Assembly (NCBI GenBank): GCA_017995495.1
Contig: JAGOIS010000003.1
Location: forward strand, 9,968-27,331
Length of the DNA stretch: 17,364 nucleotides
Direction of reading: 5' to 3'
Source: Candidatus Cloacimonadota bacterium
GTDB taxonomy: Bacteria; Cloacimonadota; Cloacimonadia; Cloacimonadales; Cloacimonadaceae
Numbering within the stretch: the first letter of the stretch is position 1; every line of letters begins with the position of its first letter. A model generated the notes under the pieces. The model worked only from the letters and a program-made list of their open reading frames with translations, did no database searches and was not told where the DNA came from. Positions 8,001-14,423 of the stretch are shown one piece after another. Both the position numbers and the translations under genes were made by a program.

Positions 8001-8582
8001 TGGGACGGAGGCTTGGTGCAGATTTCCATTGACGGCGGCCCCTGGACGCAGATCACTCCTGTTGGTGGCTATCCATACCGGATCTACACTAATTCGGCGT
8101 CCCCCTTCGCGGGAAATACCTATGTGTATTCAGGCTCGTTTGGATGGACCCAGGCGGAGTTTGATCTTTCCGCCTACACCGGAATGGCCAGATTCCGCTT
8201 TCTGTTCGGCTCGGACGCCTATGTAGGCGGCGAGGGATGGTATATAGATGACCTCTACGCGGAAAGCGATTTCACCACCTTGTCCGATGATCCAGTCCAA
8301 ACCCTCAGATTTGACCTCGCAGACAACTACCCCAACCCCTTCAATCCAAGCACCACAATAGGATTCAACCTTCCCGCGGCCTCAGCGGCGCGTTTGGATA
8401 TTTTCAACCTCCGGGGCCAGAGAGTCTGCACCCTGGTGGATGGCGAACTGCCAGCGGGAACTCACAGCGCTGTCTGGAATGGACAGGACAGTTCAGGAGA
8501 TCCGGTCTCCAGCGGCGTTTACCTCTATCGCCTGAGCAACGGAACCGATGTTCTCACCCGCAAGATGATGCTGATGAAATGA
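5004..8582 (+). CDS. Secreted gingipain-like cysteine peptidase (family C25) with T9SS sorting domain
   Basis: This is a predicted secreted or surface protease of 1192 residues. The start at 5004 is preferred over an in-frame ATG at 4956 because it begins a clean signal peptide: K2, a Leu-rich core, and likely cleavage after A16-L17-A18. Residues of about 25-210 look like the C25 propeptide. About 212-600 is the C25 catalytic domain, with the likely dyad H449 in NHLGHS and C485 in SQGCYAGAFD. Their 36-residue spacing is close to the gingipain RgpB His-Cys spacing. About 690-910 holds two Ig/CARDB-like beta domains. About 912-1095 is a MAM/jelly-roll-like domain ending GGEGWYIDDLYA. About 1105-1192 is the C-terminal sorting domain starting NYPNPFNPSTTI, the type IX secretion signal. 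No good ribosome site precedes 5004. The stop overlaps the sirtuin start. Substrate specificity cannot be read. Confidence 0.92.
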   Translation: MKHLLLTLILMAALIALAADVVYSYTLGEPVVKTSAQYTSLHLQGAQSWGNPGQPDLPWFGTKILLPQGEEAVDIEVELSEPRSLALTLPIMPLQEQLPLSQTVIQPPTEPDPAVYLNDSVFPAFPHNGPNTQFLAGHPINFTAVCPFRYNPVTNELIFYRQIRINVRTNSTERAAASLKFLRENTATREYLGKAVDNAVETQRYDTRTSGWEYLIIHDEAKLEQWIPFQAIYQQRGMNVLMKSVQEITAQISGTDTQDKIRNYIIGVYESNPLRHVLLAGDTDLIPHRGFYVNMGSGGESDADIPADMYYSCLDGNWNTDGDANWGEYMEADFVPELSVGRFCYNSDTEIASFINKTNSYLNQPVIAEGATALFVGEWLWEGPTWGGDYMDEMIGGSSAHGYTTVGVPTTWNITTLYDRTFNAAESWNGSQLLPLLSNGPNLVNHLGHSATTYCMRLSNNSVTEANITNNGIDHNFSVIFSQGCYAGAFDNRGTNPGQYGEDCITERFTSISTAAVAMLAHSRYGWGTQGSTDGASQHIHREYVDAIFGENIRELGYTLVDSKVDNIPFIQNSPVMYWVTYETNLIGDPGLMVWGDTPHEMSVQLPGYWNVGLNDYQVQTNAPGSLLRLKNGNEILCEAAADEAGLISIQLVENLTPGDMEISIIASDFIAYHNVVTVQASDQPYIVASQVQFLDADGLYHTGETIGLNVTLKNVGFQNQSEPGTISLVSNSPNLSVLSGSHSFDPLAAADSTQINDFFQFKIQGNYPDRQIAYLNFEASFDTYISSTPVALILNAPYLHLDTYQFVNSNPQVLPGDSPQMNLIVSNSGSGYAQTPLLILFADDPYITISATEALLPPIEPDNFTLCENVFSLLVSPDAPIGSSINVGYMLGAENGNTLEGNFVLYIGNQHYTFETDAMGWNSLAPLSNYLNQWHRESSRNNTPGGTWSMKFGGSGSTQYSGSAYGALDSPEIPLGTNGRLYFHHWMDAERHDNQIQAWDGGLVQISIDGGPWTQITPVGGYPYRIYTNSASPFAGNTYVYSGSFGWTQAEFDLSAYTGMARFRFLFGSDAYVGGEGWYIDDLYAESDFTTLSDDPVQTLRFDLADNYPNPFNPSTTIGFNLPAASAARLDIFNLRGQRVCTLVDGELPAGTHSAVWNGQDSSGDPVSSGVYLYRLSNGTDVLTRKMMLMK

Positions 8583-9292
8583 TCATGATAACGTCAGACA
8601 CCAAGCTGCTTGTCCTCACCGGGGCCGGTATCAGCGCTGAATCCGGATTGAAGACTTTTCGCGACGGAGATGGCCTCTGGGAAGGACACCACGTGGATGA
8701 TGTGGCCACTCCCGAGGCTTTCCAGCGCGATCCGAAACTGGTCTGGCGATTTTATAAAGCCCGCTTGGAACAGGCCAGGCAGTCCACCCCCAATCCTGGG
8801 CACCTGGCTTTGGCTGAACTCGAAAACTGGCTGGGTGATAATTTCACCCTCATCACCCAAAACGTTGACGGACTCCACACCACAGCCGGAAACACCCGCG
8901 TGATCGAGATGCACGGAGCTCTTCGCACCTGTCTTTGCACCTCCTGTGAAATCAGGTTCCAAGTGGATGAGGTGGATCTCGAGCCAGATCTTCCAGTATG
9001 CCCCAGATGTGGGGGATTGCTTAGGCCTGACATTGTTTGGTTTGGCGAGTTTCCCCACCGCATGCAAGAGATCGATCACCTGTTACGAAACTGCGACGTC
9101 TTTCTCGTTGTGGGAACCAGCGGCGTGGTCTATCCCGCGGCGGGATTTGTGATGACAGCCCGCTATCTGGGGGCCAAAACCATCGCCGTAAATCTCAATC
9201 CCACCGAAAACCACGAATTCATAGATGAATTTCACCAAGGCCGGGCAGGCGAGGTCCTGCCCCGCTTGGTGGAAAACTGGATGGTCGGATAA
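8579..9292 (+). CDS. cobB: NAD-dependent protein deacylase, class III sirtuin (CobB/SIRT5-like)
   Basis: This cytosolic enzyme removes acyl groups from lysines, consuming NAD+ and releasing nicotinamide and O-acyl-ADP-ribose. At 237 residues it is a minimal bacterial sirtuin. It shows GAGISAESG (15-23) then TFRDGDGLW, TQNVDGLH (93-100), catalytic H112 in EMHGAL, a four-Cys zinc site (C120, C123, C141, C144), RPDIVWFGE, and the late NAD-binding segment VVGTSGVVYPA. Y59 and R62 occupy the YxxR motif of SIRT5 and E. coli CobB, which binds acidic acyl groups. Desuccinylase or demalonylase activity is therefore likely besides deacetylation. The ATG at 8579 shares ATGA with the protease stop. A second in-frame ATG lies at 8585, and neither has a clear ribosome site, which favours translational coupling to the upstream gene. 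Confidence 0.95.
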   Translation: MIMITSDTKLLVLTGAGISAESGLKTFRDGDGLWEGHHVDDVATPEAFQRDPKLVWRFYKARLEQARQSTPNPGHLALAELENWLGDNFTLITQNVDGLHTTAGNTRVIEMHGALRTCLCTSCEIRFQVDEVDLEPDLPVCPRCGGLLRPDIVWFGEFPHRMQEIDHLLRNCDVFLVVGTSGVVYPAAGFVMTARYLGAKTIAVNLNPTENHEFIDEFHQGRAGEVLPRLVENWMVG

Positions 9293-9435
9293 CCCAAGTT
9301 TTTCAGGAAGGGTGGCGAGCAGGAATCCTCAGTTGGGACAGGTGGTCTTGAGTCATGGTGATATCAAATGTATTGAGCATGGAGAATACTCCACACCCTC
9401 AGTTCTGCCACATCAGATCCTTTGCCGCGAACAAC

Positions 9436-9457
9436 TTATACACCTCTTATACGCCTC
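9436..9457. repeat. 11-base tandem direct repeat
   Basis: TTATACACCTC (9436-9446) is followed immediately by TTATACGCCTC (9447-9457), 10 of 11 bases identical. The second copy runs into the left arm of the adjoining hairpin, and the CGCCTC word recurs once more there. The repeat could be a protein-binding site or a small slippage product. Confidence 0.6.
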
Positions 9458-9495
9458 CGCCTCACTTCCTGGCTGACCGGGAGGAACTGAGGCGG
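9457..9495. repeat. Strong hairpin-forming inverted repeat
   Basis: CCGCCTCACTTCCT (9457-9470) pairs with AGGAACTGAGGCGG (9482-9495) with a single mismatch in 14 positions, across an 11-base loop. It lies about 165 bases after the sirtuin stop. No T-run follows on either strand, so it is not a textbook intrinsic terminator. It could protect a 3' end, be part of a small RNA, or be a palindromic intergenic repeat unit present elsewhere in the genome. Confidence 0.7.
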
Positions 9496-9585
9496 GGGTG
9501 AATGAGAGGTGAGCAGGCTGGGCCTAAGGGCGGACTTCTCCAAGAATAACCGAAGGTCGATAATCCCCCGTAACGGACTTTTAGC

Positions 9586-9617
9586 TTGACAAAAATGGCC
9601 TTATGGGCAAGTATAGG
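9586..9617 (+). promoter_or_regulatory. Possible promoter of the hutU-mla operon
   Basis: A perfect TTGACA (9586-9591) is followed by TATAGG (9612-9617), but the spacer is 20 bases, longer than optimal. At 17 bases the -10 would be the weaker AAGTAT (9609-9614). It is the only consensus -35 in the long gap before hutU, and its position about 110 bases upstream of the start fits the operon. Confidence 0.35.
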
Positions 9618-9733
9618 CTTAAAGGAAATTTTCCGCTCCGTCATCCGCCCATGGCAGACATGATATTTGTTTTTAATGCCAGAGCTTACCCGCGAGTGGA
9701 TGAGCAGACTAGAAAGAATGGATGAGGTTTGTC

Positions 9734-11737
9734 ATGCCAACAGGCAAAGTTTTTGAAGTGAAACTGGATCCGGTGCTGCCACCCGAACCTGTTTTTGATC
9801 CCCAATACCGCCGAGCGCCCCATCGGGGATTGAACCTGAGCAGATCAGAGATCGAGCTGGCGCTGAAAAACGCTTTAAGGTACATTCCCACCGAGCTACA
9901 CGCCGACCTGGCGCCAGAGTTTCTGCGGGAACTGCGTGAACACGGGCGCATCTACGGATACAGATTTCGTCCCGAAGGCAGGATCTGGGGCCGCCCAATC
10001 GATGAATACAAGGGCACCGTCTCCGGGCGTGCGATGCAAGTGATGATCGACAACAACCTGGATTTTGAGATCGCCCTCTATCCCTACGAACTTGTCACTT
10101 ATGGAGAAACTGGCCAAGTGTGCCAAAACTGGATGCAATACCGCCTGATCAAGAAATATCTGGAAGTGTTGACCGATGAACAGACCCTGGTGGTGCAATC
10201 GGGCCATCCTCTGGGACTTTTTCCTTCTCGCCAAGAGGCACCGCGGGTGATTTCCACCAATGGCCTCGTGATCGGCAAATGGGACAATCCAGAGGATTTC
10301 CAGCGTCTGACGGCTCTCGGCGTGGCCAATTACGGGCAAATGACCGCTGGCGGTTGGATGTACATCGGGCCCCAGGGAATAGTTCATGGCACCTTTATCA
10401 CGCTCCTGAACGCCGGGCGCAAGTATCTGGGCATTCCCGCTGACCGTGACCTGGGCGGTGTTCTGTATATCTCTTCCGGGCTGGGAGGCATGAGCGGCGC
10501 GCAATCCAAGGCGGTTGAGATCGCCGGGGGTATCGGCGTCATCGCGGAAGTCGATCGCAGCCGCATCGAAACCCGGCATCAGCAAGGCTGGGTGGGGCGG
10601 GTTTCCAGCGATCCCACTGAGGTATTCGGGTGGGTGGATGAATTCCGTGCCAGCCGCAAAACTCTGTCCATAGCCTATTACGGCAATATCGTGGATCTGC
10701 TGGAATACGTGGACAGGCACAACATCAAGGCGGAACTCCTTTCCGACCAAACTTCCTGCCACGCGGTCTATGAAGGGGGTTACACCCCGGCCGGATACAC
10801 ATTTGAAGAAGGCAGAAATCTGTTGACTGACGATCCGGACAAATTCCGCGCCGCGGTGAACGACTCGCTGCTGCGGCATTTTGAAGTGATCCGGAGGCTT
10901 TGCGCCAAGGGCGCCAGATTCTGGGACTATGGCAACAGCTTCATGGCCTCGGTGTTCGATGCCGGCGCCAAAGAGATTGCCCGCAACGGTGTGAACACCA
11001 GCGAAGGTTTCATCTTTCCCTCCTACGTTGAAGACATCATGGGCCCGCTTTGTTTCGATTTTGGCTACGGCCCTTTCCGCTGGGTTTGCCTGAGCGGAAA
11101 AGAAGGCGATCTGAAGATCACAGACCAAGTCGCGAAGGAACTGATCGACCCCAACCGCAATTCCATGGACCGCGACAACCATCACTGGATCTCAGAGGCA
11201 CACGCGAACAAACTGGTGGTGGGTACCAAAGCCCGCATCCTCTATGCCGATGAGGAAGGCCGGGTGCGCATCGCCCTCAGGTTCAACCAACTTGTACGCG
11301 AAGGCAGGATCGGGCCTGTGATGCTGGGCCGCGACCATCATGACACCTCGGGCACGGACTCTCCCTTCCGTGAAACCGCCAACATCCGCGACGGCAGCAA
11401 TGTGATGGCGGACATGGCCACCCACTGTTTTGCCGGAAACATAGCCCGCGGAATGAGCCTTGTAGTGCTCTCCAACGGAGGCGGTGTGGGCATTGGCAGG
11501 TCCATCAATGGAGGGAACGGGATCGTTCTGGACGGCAGCGAATATATGGACAAGGTTGTAACCTCTGCCCTGTCCTGGGATGTGATGGGGGGAGTGGGAC
11601 GACGCAATTGGGCTCGCAATCCAAACGCCATCCAGACAGTCGCGGAGTGGAATGCCAAGCACAGCGGCGAAGGCCACATCACCATCCCCGAAGCCGTGGA
11701 CGAAACCATGCTGGCGGACCTCGTTGATCGAAGCTGA
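9734..11737 (+). CDS. hutU: Urocanate hydratase (urocanase)
   Basis: This cytosolic enzyme is the second step of histidine degradation, converting urocanate to 4-imidazolone-5-propionate with tightly bound NAD+ as electrophile. The product of 667 residues belongs to the long urocanase branch that includes vertebrate UROC1. Recognisable conserved blocks are ELVTYGETGQVCQNW, SGHPLGLFPS, GQMTAGGWMYIGPQGIVHGT, the glycine-rich GGLGGMSGAQSKA near the NAD site, SDQTSCH, WDYGNSF, GPFRWVCLSG, LGRDHHDTSGTDSPFRET and NGGGVGIGRSINGG. The domain is complete from end to end. I place the start at 9734 because GAGG lies six bases before it; the in-frame ATG at 9722 overlaps that site and lacks one of its own. 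Other hut genes (hutH, hutI, ftcD) are absent from the window. The gene instead heads a run with a sugar-nucleotide enzyme and lipid-transport genes. Confidence 0.96.
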   Translation: MPTGKVFEVKLDPVLPPEPVFDPQYRRAPHRGLNLSRSEIELALKNALRYIPTELHADLAPEFLRELREHGRIYGYRFRPEGRIWGRPIDEYKGTVSGRAMQVMIDNNLDFEIALYPYELVTYGETGQVCQNWMQYRLIKKYLEVLTDEQTLVVQSGHPLGLFPSRQEAPRVISTNGLVIGKWDNPEDFQRLTALGVANYGQMTAGGWMYIGPQGIVHGTFITLLNAGRKYLGIPADRDLGGVLYISSGLGGMSGAQSKAVEIAGGIGVIAEVDRSRIETRHQQGWVGRVSSDPTEVFGWVDEFRASRKTLSIAYYGNIVDLLEYVDRHNIKAELLSDQTSCHAVYEGGYTPAGYTFEEGRNLLTDDPDKFRAAVNDSLLRHFEVIRRLCAKGARFWDYGNSFMASVFDAGAKEIARNGVNTSEGFIFPSYVEDIMGPLCFDFGYGPFRWVCLSGKEGDLKITDQVAKELIDPNRNSMDRDNHHWISEAHANKLVVGTKARILYADEEGRVRIALRFNQLVREGRIGPVMLGRDHHDTSGTDSPFRETANIRDGSNVMADMATHCFAGNIARGMSLVVLSNGGGVGIGRSINGGNGIVLDGSEYMDKVVTSALSWDVMGGVGRRNWARNPNAIQTVAEWNAKHSGEGHITIPEAVDETMLADLVDRS

Positions 11738-11764
11738 ACGCCAGAAAGGATTAAGGATGTCAGA

Positions 11765-13132
11765 ATGTTGAATCTGTTTGTCAAACAAATGAAAGCTGCC
11801 GGCCTCTCGGATGGGGTGATCAGAACTTTCAGCGCCTATTACAAACTGCTTAATGAAGGTAAACAGGGAGTTATCCCCCGCGACACGATCGATCCCCCCA
11901 CGCCGGAGAATGTGGTGGACTACTCCTCGATTCTGTCCCACCGGAAACAGTCTATACTCAAAAGCATCGCCGTGATCAAACTCAATGGCGGGCTGGGAAC
12001 CAGCATGGGGCTGAGCGCGGCCAAAAGCCTCCTACCCGTCAAAGGCAACATGAACTTTTTGGACATCATCACCCGGCAGGTGCTGTCGCTCAGATCCTCA
12101 GCGGGATACGAGGTGCTGTTGATGTTTATGAACAGCTACAATACTGAAGCCGAAACACTGCAGTATCTGCACAAGTATCCTGACCTTGAGCGCCAGAAAT
12201 TGCCGATCTCATTTGTGCAGAACAAGTTTCCCCGCATCCGCGGGGACAACCTAAAGCCCTACGAAAATGAGGACCCGGACAAGATGTGGAATCCTCCCGG
12301 CCACGGGGACATCTATGCCGCCCTGAGCTCTTCCGGCCTGCTGGACAAGATGATCGACGCCGGTTACCGCTATGCCTTCGTATCGAATTCCGACAATCTT
12401 GGAGCCACGGTCGATACCTGCATCCCTGCCTATATGGAGGCCAACGACATCCATTTCCTGATGGAGGTCTGCGACCGCACGGAAGCGGATAAGAAAGGCG
12501 GCCATCTCTGCCAGGACAGGCAGGGACAGCTAATGCTTAGGGAAGTGGCGCAGTGTCCACCGGAGGAACTGGAAGAATTTCAGAATATTGAAATCTATAG
12601 GTATTTTAACACGAACAACCTTTGGATAGACCTCAAGGCCTTGCAATGGAACCTGATCGCCGGAGACGGGATCATGCTGCTGCCCCTGATCGTGAATCCC
12701 AAGGTGGTGGACGGCACGCCTGTCTATCAACTGGAAACGGCAATGGGTGCCGCGATTAGCGTTTTCAACGGCGCCCGAGCTTTGATGGTCCCACGTTCCA
12801 GGTTTGCCCCCGTGAAGAAGAACAACGACCTGCTGGCTATTTGGTCCGATCTCTATGAACTGAACGACCAATATCAGGTGGTCCTGCGCCGCGGCATCGA
12901 GACAATTCCCCCAATCGATCTGGATGAACGTTACTATGGCAGGATCGACCAGCTTCTGGAGCGCTTCAAAGAGGGGATCCCCTCGCTGGTTGGGTGCTCC
13001 GGGCTCAAGATTACAGGTGACATCAGCTTCGGGGAGGATGTGATCTGCGAAGGAAAGGTGAATCTGTTATCGGAGCGTCCGGTTCACCTTAAAAGCAAAT
13101 TATTGACAGGAGACATCACGTTCAATCCCTGA
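11765..13132 (+). CDS. UTP-glucose-1-phosphate uridylyltransferase, eukaryote-type (UDPGP family)
   Basis: This cytosolic enzyme makes UDP-glucose from UTP and glucose-1-phosphate for glycan, glycolipid or galactose metabolism. The sequence has the UDPGP-family nucleotide loop LNGGLGTSMG (73-82) with the following AAKSLLPVK, the segment QNKFPRI (152-158), the substrate loop NPPGHGDIY (176-184) and FVSNSDNLGATVD (205-217). These match the plant and animal UGP enzymes, not bacterial GalU, which has a different, shorter fold. At 455 residues it is slightly shorter than eukaryotic UGPs. The C-terminus keeps the start of a beta-helix-like region (SCSGLKITGDISFGEDVICEG-type repeats) and ends soon after. 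The ATG at 11765 has AAGGA seven bases upstream and is 27 bases after hutU. Related enzymes using other sugars or UDP-N-acetylhexosamine exist, but the loops favour glucose-1-phosphate. Confidence 0.88.
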   Translation: MLNLFVKQMKAAGLSDGVIRTFSAYYKLLNEGKQGVIPRDTIDPPTPENVVDYSSILSHRKQSILKSIAVIKLNGGLGTSMGLSAAKSLLPVKGNMNFLDIITRQVLSLRSSAGYEVLLMFMNSYNTEAETLQYLHKYPDLERQKLPISFVQNKFPRIRGDNLKPYENEDPDKMWNPPGHGDIYAALSSSGLLDKMIDAGYRYAFVSNSDNLGATVDTCIPAYMEANDIHFLMEVCDRTEADKKGGHLCQDRQGQLMLREVAQCPPEELEEFQNIEIYRYFNTNNLWIDLKALQWNLIAGDGIMLLPLIVNPKVVDGTPVYQLETAMGAAISVFNGARALMVPRSRFAPVKKNNDLLAIWSDLYELNDQYQVVLRRGIETIPPIDLDERYYGRIDQLLERFKEGIPSLVGCSGLKITGDISFGEDVICEGKVNLLSERPVHLKSKLLTGDITFNP

Positions 13133-13144
13133 TTGGGAGGTATC

Positions 13145-14410
13145 ATGACGTCCAAATCAGCTCGCATCCGCCTGGGAATCTTCGTGATCGCGGGCGTGGC
13201 GCTGATCGCTCTGTTGTTCGCGTTGGTGATTGGCAAACAACTGACCCTGAAGCGCGACACCTACTTTCTGCGGTTTAAAAACCAGTCGGTGTTTGGCTTG
13301 CAAGCCGGGGCAACAGTCTATTACAAAGGCATCCCCGTGGGTACGGTGGACAAGGTGAGCGTGGACCCCAAAGACTTGGAAAGCGTGATCCTTGAGCTGG
13401 GCATCGACTCCGGCACGCCGCTGAAGGAAGATAACGAAGCGGTGCTGGTATACATGGGGATCACAGGCACCAAGGCCGTTGAGATCCGCGGTGGAAGCAA
13501 TCAGGCCAAGACCTTGAAACCAGGAAGCTTCATTAAAACAGGGGCCACCCAGATCGACGAGATATCTGGCAAGGCAGTCTCCATTGTGGAAAAAGTGGAC
13601 CGGATAGCTGCCAATCTGGATGAACTGACAGCCGGGGAAAACCAGGCCAACCTGGCTTCCATCCTCTCCGAAACCAGCGCCCTGATCAGCGAAACCCGCA
13701 GCAAGCTATCCACCACCCTCAACAGCCTCAACCAGATCGCCCTTTCCACAAAAGGATTCACGGCAGGAGCTGAGGGCAGTTTCTCACGGATCGCGGACAA
13801 TCTGACCACCAACCTGGATTCCATTTCCACTGTAGCTTCCCGCAATATAGATCGGATCGGTGGCCGGACCGCATCCAGCCTGGACAGCCTCACAACCTCA
13901 ACCAAAGAGAGCCTGGAAGCCCTTACGGGAGACCTTAATCGTCAACTGGCCTCGATCAGCGCCAACTTGGACAAGAGCATCTCCGAGATCAACACGTCGA
14001 CCAATCTGCTACTTACGGACACCAGACTGCAAATGGGAAAGATCGGCGCCCACTCGGATTCCCTGATCCTGATGACCACACGGGAGATAGCGGCTGTAAG
14101 CCTGAAGATCAACAGCTCCATGGAACGGGTCAACCAGATTCTGGCTTCAGCGGAGTTCGACACCTTGGTTAGCAATGTGAACGCACTTGCGGCCAAGCTC
14201 AACGAAGCCAATATCAAGGGATTGGCCGAAGAACTGATCCTGACCGTGAATAAAGCCAACACTCTGATCACCAATATCGACAGGACTCTGATCCGAAACC
14301 GGGTGAACCTGAATGAGACCCTGGAAAATCTGCGCGAGGCCAGCGAAAACCTGAACGACTTCGCAAGGCAAATCTCAGACCAGCCGGCTTTGATCTGGAG
14401 GGGCAACTAA
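13145..14410 (+). CDS. mlaD: MlaD/MCE-domain lipid transporter protein with long helical tail
   Basis: This is an inner-membrane-anchored periplasmic protein of an MCE lipid ABC transporter, which carries phospholipid between membranes. It is 421 residues. One transmembrane helix spans about 10-30 after a basic head, and the MCE domain covers about 37-118. The MCE domain includes the diagnostic VFGLQAGATVYYKGIPVGTV and TGTKAVEIRGG. About 280 residues then follow, rich in Ser, Thr, Leu, Asn and Asp with regular hydrophobic spacing and few prolines, as expected for a long coiled or helical bundle. E. coli MlaD is about 183 residues, so the tail is the extra part. The start is ATG 13145, with GGGAGG (13135-13140) just upstream; a TTG at 13133 would overlap that site. 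It lies 12 bases after the uridylyltransferase and 13 before the lipoprotein gene. Confidence 0.92.
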   Translation: MTSKSARIRLGIFVIAGVALIALLFALVIGKQLTLKRDTYFLRFKNQSVFGLQAGATVYYKGIPVGTVDKVSVDPKDLESVILELGIDSGTPLKEDNEAVLVYMGITGTKAVEIRGGSNQAKTLKPGSFIKTGATQIDEISGKAVSIVEKVDRIAANLDELTAGENQANLASILSETSALISETRSKLSTTLNSLNQIALSTKGFTAGAEGSFSRIADNLTTNLDSISTVASRNIDRIGGRTASSLDSLTTSTKESLEALTGDLNRQLASISANLDKSISEINTSTNLLLTDTRLQMGKIGAHSDSLILMTTREIAAVSLKINSSMERVNQILASAEFDTLVSNVNALAAKLNEANIKGLAEELILTVNKANTLITNIDRTLIRNRVNLNETLENLREASENLNDFARQISDQPALIWRGN

Positions 14411-14423
14411 AAGGAAGGTGCAT

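Larger units (their letters stand above)
9293..9721. other. Long intergenic region before the hutU-mla operon
   Basis: These 429 bases hold no convincing gene. Visible structures are a small hairpin TGGAG-AATA-CTCCA (9380-9393), a tandem 11-base repeat (9436-9457), a strong 14-pair hairpin (9457-9495), and a weak promoter candidate (9586-9617). Two short similar words, TTGAGTCATGG (9349-9359) and TTGAGCATGG (9374-9383), lie near the left end. No classic terminator with a T-run follows the sirtuin gene. Open frames covering the hairpin on either strand lack ribosome sites and family motifs. A non-coding RNA or decayed repeat element is possible, but I recognise none. Confidence 0.5.

Noticed and set aside
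9225..9644. Short open frames in the intergenic region after the sirtuin
   Set aside because: They cover the hairpin and repeat, lack ribosome sites and have no recognisable motif.
9676..9756. 26-codon plus-strand frame overlapping the hutU start, considered as an upstream regulatory peptide
   Set aside because: There is no ribosome site before its ATG and no His-rich attenuator pattern (a single His). It also cannot be an N-terminal extension of hutU because it is in another frame.
9896..11185. Minus-strand open frame of 429 codons opposite hutU
   Set aside because: It lies wholly antisense to the clearly homologous urocanate hydratase gene, has no recognisable motif, and is explained by codon bias in a GC-rich gene.
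11192..11941. Minus-strand open frame of 249 codons across the hutU-uridylyltransferase junction
   Set aside because: It overlaps two well-supported genes on the other strand and shows no family motif.
13133..13144. TTG at 13133 as the start of the MlaD gene
   Set aside because: It would translate the GGGAGG ribosome site itself; the ATG at 13145 is correctly spaced from it.
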